DNA from: Nothopassalora personata
Lineage: Eukaryota > Ascomycota > Dothideomycetes > Mycosphaerellales > Mycosphaerellaceae
Assembly: GCA_033816765.1 (NCBI GenBank)
Contig: CM066292.1
Span: forward strand, 1,860,001-1,924,000
DNA: 64,000 bases
Direction of reading: 5' to 3'
Part shown: in pieces, positions 45,101 through 54,058 of the stretch
How the letters are laid out: the number at the start of each line of letters is the position of its first letter
Position numbering within the stretch: position 1 is the first letter of the stretch
Translations under genes and position numbers: made by a program
The notes under the pieces: generated by a model
What the model was told of the DNA's origin: nothing
Seen by the model: the letters and a program-made list of their open reading frames with translations, nothing else
The model's database searches: none

Positions 45101-47103
45101 AGGCCAGTTCTTCACGCATTCGATCTTGGCTGGATCCATTTTGATGCCTTCGTTCGTAATAATCACGCCAAGATATGTGGTCTCATGTCTGAAGAACTCG
45201 CACTTGTCGATGTCGAGCTGCAGTCCAGCAGCGTCGAGCTTTCTCAGAACCTTTAGCACATGTTGGACGTGCTCTTCCCTGGTTTTGCTGAATACAAGTG
45301 CATCATCCAGGTAGCATGATACGAAGTCATCCAAGAACTCCCTCAGAGTGTCGTTAATGAAGGATTGGAATGTTCCTGGCGCATTGCATAATCCAAAGGG
45401 CATAACCACGCATTCGAACTGCCCATACCTAGTAGTGAATGCCGTTTTCCATTCATCCCCTGCTGCAATGCGGATACGGTTGAATGCTGCAATGACATCT
45501 AGCTTAGTGAACCATTGCGCGCCTGCAATGCGGTCTAGCGTTTCCTGAAAGAGAGGGATTGGGTACCTGCTCTTTGTGGTCAGCGCGTTCAGTGCACGAT
45601 AGTCGACACAAACGCGGAGTCCTCCGCCTGGTTTCTTTACTATCAGAACAGGTGCTGCTGCTGGTGACACACTGCGCTGGATGAAGCCTTTTTCGAGCTG
45701 GTCATCGACCCATTTTTTAATGACCTCGTTTTCCCGAGCGGAGAAGGAGTATGGTCTTCGAAACGGAGGGGTTTGACCGTTCTTCAGTTTGATCTCGTGG
45801 TCCACACCTGGTCTCCTTGGTGGCACCTTGTCTGCCTCCTTGCGGCTGAACAGTCTGGCCATTTCTCGGAATTCAACCGGCAGCAAAGGGGTAGGATCTT
45901 GGTCTTTGTCTTTGCCGTTCATGAATCGCTGATAGTCGTCGGCTGACACGGCAGATGCATTGAGTTGTCGCTGGGTGTAATCACCCGGGGACTTCTCCAA
46001 TCTGTCCATGTTCTCCTGAGTGTTGGAGTCCACCAACATCGCAGCCGTGCCTCCTCTTACGGGCTTAGCTCGCATGCCGAATGCCTTCAGCGCACAAGCT
46101 GAGAGGGGATCGCGAGCGACTTGTTTGTCAAGGTCTTCTTTCGGATCAAACATCCACATCATATGAATTTCACAGCCTTGCCTGCGACTCATTCGCCTAA
46201 GCGCCTCTGCCGTGATGGTTTTGATATCGATCTCGGGTTCTTCTGGCATAGGCTTCGGCGCCTTCTTGGTGTGTCGAGCCGGACGCTTCAGAGTGTCAGG
46301 ACCATCAGCAGGTAATGGCTTACGGGCGTGGTGTGATGCTTCCAGTTCTTCTTCAAGGTCTACTGCATGCCGCATGGCTGCCTTCGTGTTGTGTGTCTCC
46401 TGAACCACAGCTGGGACGGGTTCATCTTCATCCTCTACGTAAGGTCGTACGTAGTTAGCGAAGTTGGATCTGGAGGGTTCGAGCACTGGCATTTCGGTCT
46501 GCAGGATGCACACCGGCGTGGTTCCTTTGTCGTTGATAGACTGCACGCATACGGGTTCAGTGCTCCTCAAGCAGTTGGCGCGGCAATAGGCTGAGAACAG
46601 AGTCATGGTTCCTGACGCATAGTGGAACACAGGCTGATGCTCGTCGTGCCAGGGTCGGCCGAGGACTACATCATATTCCAGTGATGCGCAGTAACCAGAC
46701 CTTGTCTCCACGTGGTCGCCGATCTGGATCTGTGCCGTTGTTCTGTGAGTGATTAGGTCACTAGCAGGTTGGCCGTCTGCTAACATCAGCCCCATGGGGT
46801 TGGGCAGTTGTATCATATCAAGGTTATTTCTGCGCGCAAAGTCGATGTCGAAGTACGTAGAGTTAGCACCATCATCATGAAAGGTTTGAGCAGGGATCTT
46901 TCCATTCACTGTGCATGGCATAACCAAATGAGAAGCTATCACTGGATTGTGTTCATCTACAGAGTGGTTTGCAGCCAGCAGGGAGTGTGCCGATATGCTC
47001 AAAACCTTGCCTCTCTCAGGAGGTCCTTGCTCATGTTCATGCTCTTGTACTCGTGACTCGTGCGGTCCACTGTGTGTTGCGCTCACAGAGTGGACTAGGC
47101 GTT
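42095..47103 (-). CDS. pol: Gypsy pol polyprotein
   Basis: The open frame runs from 47209 to 42095 (1704 codons). Translation is expected by -1 frameshift from gag at about 47101-47103, so the start given is the slip site. Domains in order: aspartic protease with DDGAN instead of the usual DS/TGA (about 46.87 kb); reverse transcriptase (from about 45.7 kb) with LIVKKPGGGLRVCVDYRAL and the active site CYLDDAL (about 45.31 kb); RNase H with ETDASDY (about 44.87 kb); integrase with an HHCC zinc finger ending CRTCH (about 43.95 kb) and the D,D,E core (VDFVV; SDRGTQW; E in SENTNK); and a C-terminal chromodomain-like segment (about 42.72-42.92 kb). A further ~200-residue tail ends inside the 3' LTR. 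There is no internal stop, so this part is intact. Confidence 0.92.
42165..42178 (-). promoter_or_regulatory. Gypsy polypurine tract
   Basis: In element sense, AGAGGGGGGGTAG directly abuts the 3' LTR, the expected plus-strand primer for reverse transcription. Confidence 0.8.
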
Positions 47104-47107
47104 TCCC
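47065..47107 (-). promoter_or_regulatory. -1 programmed ribosomal frameshift signal (gag-pol)
   Basis: In element sense: heptamer G GGA AAC (47107-47101) in gag phase, then 5 nt, then a hairpin. The stem is GTCCACT (47095-47089) pairing with AGTGGAC (47071-47065), one C/C mismatch, then TGTG pairing with CACA, and a 7-nt loop. The gag stop TAG is at 47095-47097. Slipping -1 enters the pol frame exactly (RLVHSVSATHS). Confidence 0.8.
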
Positions 47108-48636
47108 GCGCCGCCGTTGTTGTTGGCATTGCCACCACCATTGCGACGGTTGTTGCTTGGGTTGTAACCTGGTGCGAAAGGACGGCGGGCAACATCGCGC
47201 AGTGGACACTGGTCTGTGTCAACGCGGCGGTGTCCCTCTTCTTCGCACTTCAGACACCGATTCTGGTCGATGCATTCTTGGGCTCGAGTCGCATCCAGAG
47301 GCTGGATGTGCTGATACTGCTGAGGACGGTCAGCCCACTTGGTCTTAGCATTCGGGTTGGTAGTGGTGTTCGTGTTGCCTCCACCGCTCGAAGTGCTATC
47401 CTTCTTGTCATCGCCACCCTTGGTGTTCTTCTTGTCACCTTGGGTCTTGTTGCTGGTCTTGCCGTGCTTAAGGTCGTAGGCTTCAAACTTGTCCTCGTAA
47501 TCGTACAGTGCTGAGACAACTTGTTCGAGAGTCATCTTGGCCGTATCCTCGTTCATAATGCGGTTGTCGTAGCGCGCATTCAGCTTGCGGAGTAAGAAGT
47601 CCTTCTCGAGCTTCTTCTCCTCGGCGCCGTTGTCCAGATTGACGATGTCGGCGTTCTCGCGGAAGGATGGGTAGAAGTCGCTGAACTTCTCCTTGTCGCC
47701 TTGCTGAAGAGTGTTGAGCTTGGTCATGGCGTTGGCGTGGGCGTTGCGGGTGCCGTAGCGCTTAGCCAGATCCTCCATCATCTCATCAACGGAGGCATAC
47801 TGGGTAGTTGTGCCATCCGTGGACTTGGTGAGACTAGGAATCTTTGAGTCGACATATGTCCAAGCGCCGTTCTTCAGCCAGCTCTGGACGTTTTGAAGGG
47901 AGTCCTTTACTGTACGGTACTTGGATGCTTGCAGCTTAGCTTCAGCAGCACGCTGCCATTCTTGAAACTTGATGTCGTCGCTCTTCGGGTCGAACTTGGT
48001 AGGGGCCTTCGGTTCGGTAGAAGACTTGATGCCGGTAGTCATGTTGGCATCATATGTGGTGTATGCCGAGATGGGGTTGCCATCTGAGTCCGTCTTCTTA
48101 CTAGCCCTCTCGCGACTACCGCTCTTGCGACTGTTCTTGCGGTTCTTGTCCTTGTCACCATCCTCGTCGTCCGAAGAGTCAGACGAATCAGGATCTCCGT
48201 TGTTCTTCGTGGGCTTGCCGGACTTCTGAGGCTTGTTTGGCTTGCCGCCATTCTGGCGACGCTCCAGCGACTCTTCAGACTCCGTTCTCTGCGGAGGTGG
48301 GTCCTGTTTCTCCTTGGACCGCCCTCGTTCCTTCTTTTGCTTCTCGAGCTCAGCAATGCGTTCCTCGGCAGCTACAAGCTTGGCCTCAGCTGCCTTGCAC
48401 TGGGTGCGGTACAGCTTCTTAGCTTCCGTGGCCTTGGCCGTATCAGCCTTGGCTTGGATAAGTTCATCGGGGTCGACGTTGATGGTGTTATCGTGCTTTG
48501 CGATCTCCTCCTTCAACTTGGTGATTTCCTCCTTGAGAGTGGTGTTCTCCGCTTGTTCCTCACCAATCGCATCCTCGAGTCGGTCCATCTGGTCCTTTGC
48601 ATCTTGCGCCTTACGGAGGTTGATGCGGTTGGCCAT
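47095..48636 (-). CDS. gag: Gypsy gag, main part
   Basis: 513 aa from the first internal ATG (48636). The frame is open upstream to the insert junction at about 48811. The N-terminus is a strong coiled coil (48.35-48.64 kb), followed by a charged Ser/Asp/Lys linker, the capsid-like gag domain (PTKFDPKSDDIKFQEWQ onwards), and a CCHC-type zinc knuckle CLKCEEEGHRR...C near 47.24 kb, which binds RNA. It ends two codons after a slippery GGGAAAC. Whether this ATG is used after the upstream stop is unknown. Confidence 0.85.
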   Translation of the reverse strand: MANRINLRKAQDAKDQMDRLEDAIGEEQAENTTLKEEITKLKEEIAKHDNTINVDPDELIQAKADTAKATEAKKLYRTQCKAAEAKLVAAEERIAELEKQKKERGRSKEKQDPPPQRTESEESLERRQNGGKPNKPQKSGKPTKNNGDPDSSDSSDDEDGDKDKNRKNSRKSGSRERASKKTDSDGNPISAYTTYDANMTTGIKSSTEPKAPTKFDPKSDDIKFQEWQRAAEAKLQASKYRTVKDSLQNVQSWLKNGAWTYVDSKIPSLTKSTDGTTTQYASVDEMMEDLAKRYGTRNAHANAMTKLNTLQQGDKEKFSDFYPSFRENADIVNLDNGAEEKKLEKDFLLRKLNARYDNRIMNEDTAKMTLEQVVSALYDYEDKFEAYDLKHGKTSNKTQGDKKNTKGGDDKKDSTSSGGGNTNTTTNPNAKTKWADRPQQYQHIQPLDATRAQECIDQNRCLKCEEEGHRRVDTDQCPLRDVARRPFAPGYNPSNNRRNGGGNANNNGGAGNA

Positions 48637-48810
48637 CTCGAGTGTCGCATTTAGTTTGTGTGTGCGGCGATGGTCTGACTCGATGTCGCACAGGATCTTG
48701 TGGATCGCTTGAGGGTGGTCGTTGACCGTCTTCTTGAACTTATCGGCGTTCAGCCCATTCAGTGAGTCAAAAGCTTCCTGGAAGTTGTCGATAGTAACCC
48801 TCCTCTCAGG

Positions 48811-49354
48811 TGCGCTTGCACTCGTGCCCGCTCCTTCGCGCGTCCCTTAGTAGATCATCCTTCTTCACCCTCCCACCTGATCCGCCGGATCCCAACAGCG
48901 CGAACCCAGCCCAGGCGACTCAGACCCAAGGACGAGAAGAGGATATTGTGAACAAGCTCCTCGACGAGAACAACCAGTACCGCAAGCAGCATAAGAAAGT
49001 GTTCGACCAACTCCAAGAGATTGAAGAGGAGGAAGCCGAAACAGAACTGAACTTGGCTGATCTGCGCTTGCACTCGTGCCCGCTCCTTCGTCTTCTGTCT
49101 CATCCTCGATGAACTCGTGCCCGCACAGATCAGCCAAGTTCAGTTCTGTTTCGGCTTCCTCCTCTTCAATCTCTTGGAGTTGGTCGAACACTTTCTTATG
49201 CTGCTTGCGGTACTGGTTGTTCTCGTCGAGGAGCTTGTTCACAATATCCTCTTCTCGTCCTTGGGTCTGAGTCGCCTGGGCTGGGTTCGCGCTGTTGGGA
49301 TCCGGCGGATCAGGTGGGAGGGTGAAGAAGGATGATCTACTAAGGGACGCGCGA
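48811..49354. repeat. 229-bp perfect inverted repeat inside gag
   Basis: The arms 48836-49064 and 49126-49354 are exact reverse complements around a 61-bp spacer. A 28-bp direct repeat starting TGCGCTTGCACTCG lies at 48811-48838 and 49063-49090, marking the 252-bp inserted unit. Confidence 0.93.
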
Positions 49355-49419
49355 TGGACGCGTCGGTCAGTGTTCTCTGCGCCTGCGCCTGGCGCGCCGG
49401 TGCCGGTGGGTCTTGCCAT
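48865..49419 (-). pseudogene. Gypsy gag, N-terminal part, truncated by inverted insert
   Basis: The gag frame opens at the ATG at 49419 (MARPTGTG). It encodes a Pro/Asn-rich start and a Glu-rich coiled coil (LLDENNQYRKQHKKVFDQL). After GTSASA it enters the inserted inverted segment and stops at 48865-48867. About 119 residues are genuine gag. The same frame resumes beyond the insert at 48810 with PERRVTIDNF and runs into the downstream gag ORF, so only the 252-bp insert separates the two halves. Confidence 0.8.
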
Positions 49420-49557
49420 TGCTGCTGTGTTAGCTATGACCTACTTCAAGGTGCGACTCAGTCGAGTCCAACACCTGATCTCAGCACCTTGTGCTGTCGC
49501 GGTTTCTCTGCAATCTCCCGAATGCAGCTTCTCGTGTCTCTCTACACGTTGGTGATG

Positions 49558-49567
49558 ATCTATTCGA
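49558..49567 (-). promoter_or_regulatory. Putative self-priming primer-binding site
   Basis: Two bases after the 5' LTR, the element-sense sequence TCGAATAGAT is a perfect 10-nt complement of ATCTATTCGA inside the LTR (49612-49621). No tRNA-type PBS beginning TGG is present. This is the arrangement of Tf1/sushi elements, in which the 5' end of the RNA itself primes reverse transcription. Confidence 0.6.
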
Positions 49568-49569
49568 AG

Positions 49570-49762
49570 TGTCACAAGCAGGTGCAAGCACGTGGTCGGA
49601 TAAGGTACAAGTCGAATAGATAGCTATCTAAGAGAGGCGCGGAGAGCGCGAGATACTTAAGGGAGCGCCAAGCCGATTAGTCAGCGGCTTAGTCAGCGGC
49701 GCGCTTGTGGTGCCCACGCACGTGCGCGCGGATCGAGGTGAATGGGCGCCGGTACGGTGACA
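49570..49762 (-). repeat. Gypsy 5' LTR
   Basis: 193 bp, identical to 41972-42164. In element sense it runs from 49762 to 49570. A TATA-like TTAAGTATCT (49651-49660) lies 30-39 bases before a proposed RNA start at 49621. Confidence 0.92.
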
Positions 49763-50976
49763 TATATAGACTTAAGTAAGTAGCTAGAGATTAGAATCAA
49801 CTCTATATATTAAAGCTTAGAGAGATTAGATTTACACAGTTAGAGGTAGATCTATGCCTACTTATTTATAAGGAAAAAGAGATTATAATTCTTATACATA
49901 TAGATAACATTCTAATTGCTATACTAAAGTTGATAGATGTTCTCTAGTTTAAAAGAGAACTTAGCAAAGTCTTTAAGATCAAAGATCTTAGTAAACCTAA
50001 AAAGATCCTTAGTATAAGAGTTACAAGGGACAGGAGGAGAGGAATCCTAAAACTTAACTAGGGACACTTTATTAGGGACAACCTTGCTAAGATAGGGATA
50101 AACTATAAGAAGGCAGCACCTACATACTTACCTATAGACAGCTATAAGGCTCTTAAACCTTTAAGCTACATAGATAAGAGGTGTAACAAGGCAGAGTACT
50201 AAAGTATTAATAGTACATAGATGTAGCTAGTAACAATTATAAGGCTAGATATTGCTTTTACCCTAGGAAGGATAAGCTTATTTATAAGTAACCTATCCGC
50301 CTACTATATAAAGGCTTTAAAGAAGATTATAAGATATCTAAGGTCATATCCTAATCTTAGCCTTGTCTTCTCTAGGTATAGAGAAGGATGCCTAGTTAGA
50401 TACTATAACTCTAATTATGCAATAGACAAAGTAGATAGAGTCTCTATCCTTAGGTATGTCTTCTTCCTCTATAGGGCACTAGTCTCCTAGATAAGTAAGA
50501 AGCAAAAGTCTATAGCAACATCTATAATAGAAGCTAAATATATAGCCATAAATGCATATACAAAGTAATCCCAATTCCTAGCTTTACTACTAAGGGAGAT
50601 AGACTGTCTAGAGTTAGTAGGAGACTGTTCCTATTAACTAAGGATTACTAGAAACTAGGAGACTATATTAAGCTTAAGACTAGTCTAATTAAGAGGTAAC
50701 AACTAAGCTACCCTTACCCTAGTAAGGGATGCACATGTTTATAATAAGTTAAAGTATATTAACATTGCCTACAATGCTATTAGGAAACTTTAGTAGAGAA
50801 GGCTTATTACTGTTAAGTACACCCTAACATCTAAGATAGTTATAGATAGGTTTATAAAGCTAAAGACTAGTCTACACTTCTAGAGGTTTATAAGCTAGCT
50901 TAACCTATTATAGAGGTCTAAATACTACTAATAGGAGAAGAGTAGACTATAACCTCCTATATAAGATAAGTAGGAG
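49763..50976 (+). mobile_element. RIP-mutated Copia element, right part (RT to RNase H)
   Basis: Continuation of the reverse transcriptase interrupted at 41971. The catalytic YVDD motif is read as HIDN at about 49897-49908: the second Asp is Asn (GAC to AAC). RNase H follows with SKKQKSIATSIIEAKY (about 50.5 kb), again Copia-type. Many in-frame TAG/TAA stops replace Gln or Trp codons. Clearly non-functional. Confidence 0.85.
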
Positions 50977-51223
50977 TATTAAGATGTAGCATCTTAGGGG
51001 GAGCTAACAGTTAGGTTGTAATCTAATAGCCTAAGGCATCCACGATGACTCAGCTTGTCGGAAGACACCTTCTCTCCCCTTTAGCTTAGATAGACATCTA
51101 ACACAATTAACACATTAGTTCCTAATATATTGCTGTATGCCCTGTAGCTATTAGCTAGTTAAAGATTAATCTCTTACTCTACTCCGCTGCTAACTACATA
51201 TCCTATAAGGTCTTAACTTAACA
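50977..51223 (+). repeat. Copia 3' LTR (RIP-mutated)
   Basis: 247 bp, partner of 37815-38061. Differences between the two are transitions only, as far as I can read. The 5 bp outside the two LTRs (GTTAC and TATCT) do not match, so no target duplication is visible. Confidence 0.85.
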
Positions 51224-52206
51224 TATCTCCTTATAAAAAAGTTAAGAATAAGAAGATAGACTAAGAAACTAGATTACGTTAAGGTCGGACTATTTTTCAT
51301 CGATAAAGTTATAGGACTAGTTAACTACCGTCTACGGCTGCTACCTAACGCAAAAATTCACCTAGTCTTCTATATCTCTAAGTTAGAACCCGTAGACGCC
51401 GAAACACCCTACTAGGAAAGCTTCCATTTCGAGCTAGAAGCAGAAAACGAATTCGAAGTCGAAAAAATCCTAGATAAGAAAGGTTAGCGATACCTTATTA
51501 AATGGAAAGGATACGACGAATTAGAAAATACCTAAGAACTAGAAAGAAACCTTAAGAACTGCCGGCTACTTCTAATAAAGTATTTCTAGCACCGGAAAAA
51601 CCTCGAAGAGAAGGAGGACTATATAACTAGAAATCGGAGGAGATATTATAACCTTAGTCGACTAAAAGATTCTAAGTGTTAGGAGCTAGGTAGAAGTCCG
51701 CTAACCCCTCCTACTCTAGCTCTAATAGGTTCGCCGACTCTATGGTAATAGCCTCGTTAGCTCTCTAATCTACGAGCTCTATCTACCTACGTAACCGTTC
51801 TTCCTTTATATACGTAGTATTTAGGGCCTCGCGAGCACGCTCTTAAGCCTCGCGAGCTTCCTTTATCTACCGCTGCAATTTCTTCTTTTTACTAATAAGG
51901 CGATCGAACTCGGAACGCGACACCTTTATATTATAACGGATGTTTCGACGAACACACTTATTACACCGCCCCGATAACACGTGCACCTTGCATACCCGCG
52001 AATGCGCCCGATAGTTAGAATAGAACCGCACTATTATTTCTCTAAAGTTGTCGATAGTTTCCGCTAACTTAAGACGACGAGAGGTACTCGAGGAAGAAGG
52101 AGCCTTTAGCATATTAAGGAAGACATAAACAAGAACACTAAACGAAGGGACAAGGCGGCAGGACTATAACCTAAGCTCGTAGCGAGCTAAGCTAAGAGGG
52201 GGATAG
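51224..52206 (+). mobile_element. RIP-mutated Gypsy relic, integrase end with chromodomain
   Basis: It begins abruptly at the Copia LTR edge. The readable frame gives VNYRLRLLPNAKIH and FYISKLEPVDAETP (integrase C-terminus), then FEVEKILDKKG and YLIKWKGYDELENT (51.43-51.54 kb), a chromodomain. This marks a chromovirus different from the young element. Stops are again TAG/TAA at Gln/Trp positions. It ends with a purine tract AAGAGGGGGATAG at about 52194-52206, adjoining its LTR. Confidence 0.8.
51867..52112 (-). other. Antisense ORF in Gypsy relic, 81 aa with Cys cluster
   Basis: A small open minus frame starting MLKAPSSSSTS with a Cys/His cluster (CKVHVLSGRCNKC) and a basic end. It has stayed open amid heavy RIP. 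It may be a fragment of an antisense ORF carried by this Gypsy family; the function is unknown. Confidence 0.35.
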
Positions 52207-52669
52207 TGTTACGGGTTAGATTAAGCTAATGCTTAGCGACTAATTAGAGCCTCTACAGTTAAGTAAGCGTAACTATAGCCGGAAAGGCACAGCTACCGTA
52301 GAGTAATCTATTACTCTATATAATCTATAAAACAGATTAATAGATTAGAATAGAGCACGACACTAATTAATCTATTACTCTATATAATCTGTAAAGCAGA
52401 TTAACTAATTAGAGTAGATTAATAATAATTTCCTTTATATTTAGAAACGCTAAGAATCCCTTATAGCTTCGAGGCGTTTAACTCACTATTCAATATTACT
52501 ATTTAGAATATACTATAACCTAACCTCTACCTTACTACTGCTTAGTCTTTATAAGATAAGATAGCTACTACTTTATTACTCTCCCTTAACTTCCTATCAG
52601 CCCGAGAATAAATCCAATTAAGCTTGTCTTCTTAACTTATAATATTATTAGGTTATACTAAACCTAACA
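52207..52669 (+). repeat. 3' LTR of the Gypsy relic
   Basis: About 463 bp, starting TGTTACGGGTTAG after a polypurine tract and ending CCTAACA. The partner LTR is not in the window, so the right boundary rests on the TG...CA rule. Confidence 0.6.
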
Positions 52670-53632
52670 TAGGCCCCCTATAAGGGCCTCCTAGCGGAGC
52701 TAGTCTTAGATAGCTTCTTCTAAAGCTATAGTAGTGCTAGCGGATCGCTAGGTAGTCGCTAGCGAGGAGCTAGTAGATTACTAGTAGTACGGGTGTAGTA
52801 CGCTACGAGAACGTAGTAAAGGGAAAAGAAGGAAAAGGAGGGAGAGGGTACGCTTCTTAAACCCTCGAGTTAGTTAACCCGGTAACTACAACTTTACACC
52901 TACCTATACTACGATAACGATACGTACGAGACCCGTAGGCGGGTCGTATAGTAACGGAATCTACGAGAAGTAGATAGATTACTTATATAGAAGCCTCCTA
53001 AAGCCGCAAGCTAAGGGTAGCTCGTCCTAGAAGGGGAGGCAGTTATAAGGGTAGCCTATAGCTAACCCTTACATATAATACGGCTATACCCGGCTTAGCA
53101 TGCCGCACATAACGCGCATACGTACACTAGGAGACGCGTATAGCGTCGATAGAAGAAAGTAAGCTTTAGTTTATCTACGATTAGAAGATCGTAGGCGTAC
53201 TATACATTACGACATCCCCTTATAGCCTTACGGTCCTTACAATAATAGACTTAATAGGTGTATATTTAACTTATTTTACGTCTTAACGCGCTAACTCGCT
53301 ATAGTATAGGGCTTTTACTATAGGTAAATCTTACTTATTTACCCTCGCGTATCGAACAAAAGTAGTTATAGAGGTATACCGTACTCTACTCGGCCGGTAG
53401 ACGATATTCAATTAAGGTAGGCGATATTAGATTTTACATTCGAGGATATACTTCGTATATAACGCGCTACCGTATAATCTCGATATTAATGCCCTCGTAA
53501 TCTCTACTATCGGCGCTCTTATTTAAATCTGTAGGAGCTCGTTTAGAGATAGTAGTAAGTTATTATTACGTTGTAAAATCTAGTAGTAAGGCTATATTAA
53601 AATAAGGCATACTAAAACACGCCCTATTCGAT
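52670..53632. other. Unassigned AT-rich, RIP-like repeat sequence
   Basis: Dense stops in all frames with TAG/TAA at Gln-like positions. It is probably another decayed transposon, but I cannot name a domain. Confidence 0.45.
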
Positions 53633-53742
53633 CTTAGACGCTTCGCTAAGGCTCGCTAGGGCGGAATCACCCAATTAGCTAAACGGTGCTAAACGGTACT
53701 AAACGGAGCTAAAGGGTACCGAGCCGAGGAGAAGCGTCTAAG
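53633..53742. repeat. MITE-like inverted-repeat unit with 10-bp tandem repeats
   Basis: A perfect 12-bp inverted repeat (CTTAGACGCTTC at 53633-53644, complement at 53731-53742) bounds 110 bp. Inside it are four imperfect copies of a 10-bp unit like GCTAAACGGT (about 53677-53719). No target duplication is seen. Confidence 0.5.
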
Positions 53743-54058
53743 CTTACTAAGGTAAGCGATACGTGACGCGTCTATAACTAGATAAATAGATTATGTCTTA
53801 ATACGCTTCTAGCGTATTACTTGATACTAAGCTCTATTGAAGAGCTCTCCGCTTAATTTACCTTTCTTCCCCCTCTTCCCACTTCCACATCCGGTTATTG
53901 TCTCTATCTTGCCGAAACAAGCGCGTGCCTGCCCCGCGGAACCGGAAGCTCCAAGTCCCTTAGTTCTAGGGACCTTACGCTATATATCAACCTGTAAACA
54001 TCAATTCAAAGGTTGCGCGCGACAACAATCCGCCGTCCCTACATGACCAGCAGCATCA
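53743..54058. promoter_or_regulatory. Island edge and upstream region of the SRA gene
   Basis: AT-rich repeat sequence gives way to gene-like sequence at about 53830. The presumed SRA-gene promoter occupies the rest. A 69-codon plus frame (53837-54046) shows no similarity. Confidence 0.4.

Larger units (their letters stand above)
41972..49762 (-). mobile_element. Young Ty3/Gypsy (chromovirus-like) LTR retrotransposon
   Basis: A 7791-bp complete element on the minus strand, flanked by a 5-bp target duplication TATAT (41967-41971 and 49763-49767). The two 193-bp LTRs are identical base for base and start/end TG...CA. It carries gag, a -1 frameshift site, and pol in the order protease, reverse transcriptase, RNase H, integrase, chromodomain. 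That order places it in Ty3/Gypsy (Metaviridae-type). Unlike the Copia element around it, its Gln codons are intact and no RIP is obvious, so it inserted recently into already RIP-mutated DNA. It is probably not autonomous because gag is interrupted by an inverted duplication. Confidence 0.93.

Noticed and set aside
46969..47514. 181-codon plus ORF with hydrophobic composition
   Set aside because: It is antisense to the Gypsy gag end and pol start, both of which are well supported. The hydrophobicity comes from the complement of Asn/Lys/Asp-rich gag codons.
37810..51228. Target-site duplication of the Copia element
   Set aside because: The flanking 5-mers GTTAC and TATCT do not match. RIP alone cannot explain all the differences, so none is claimed.
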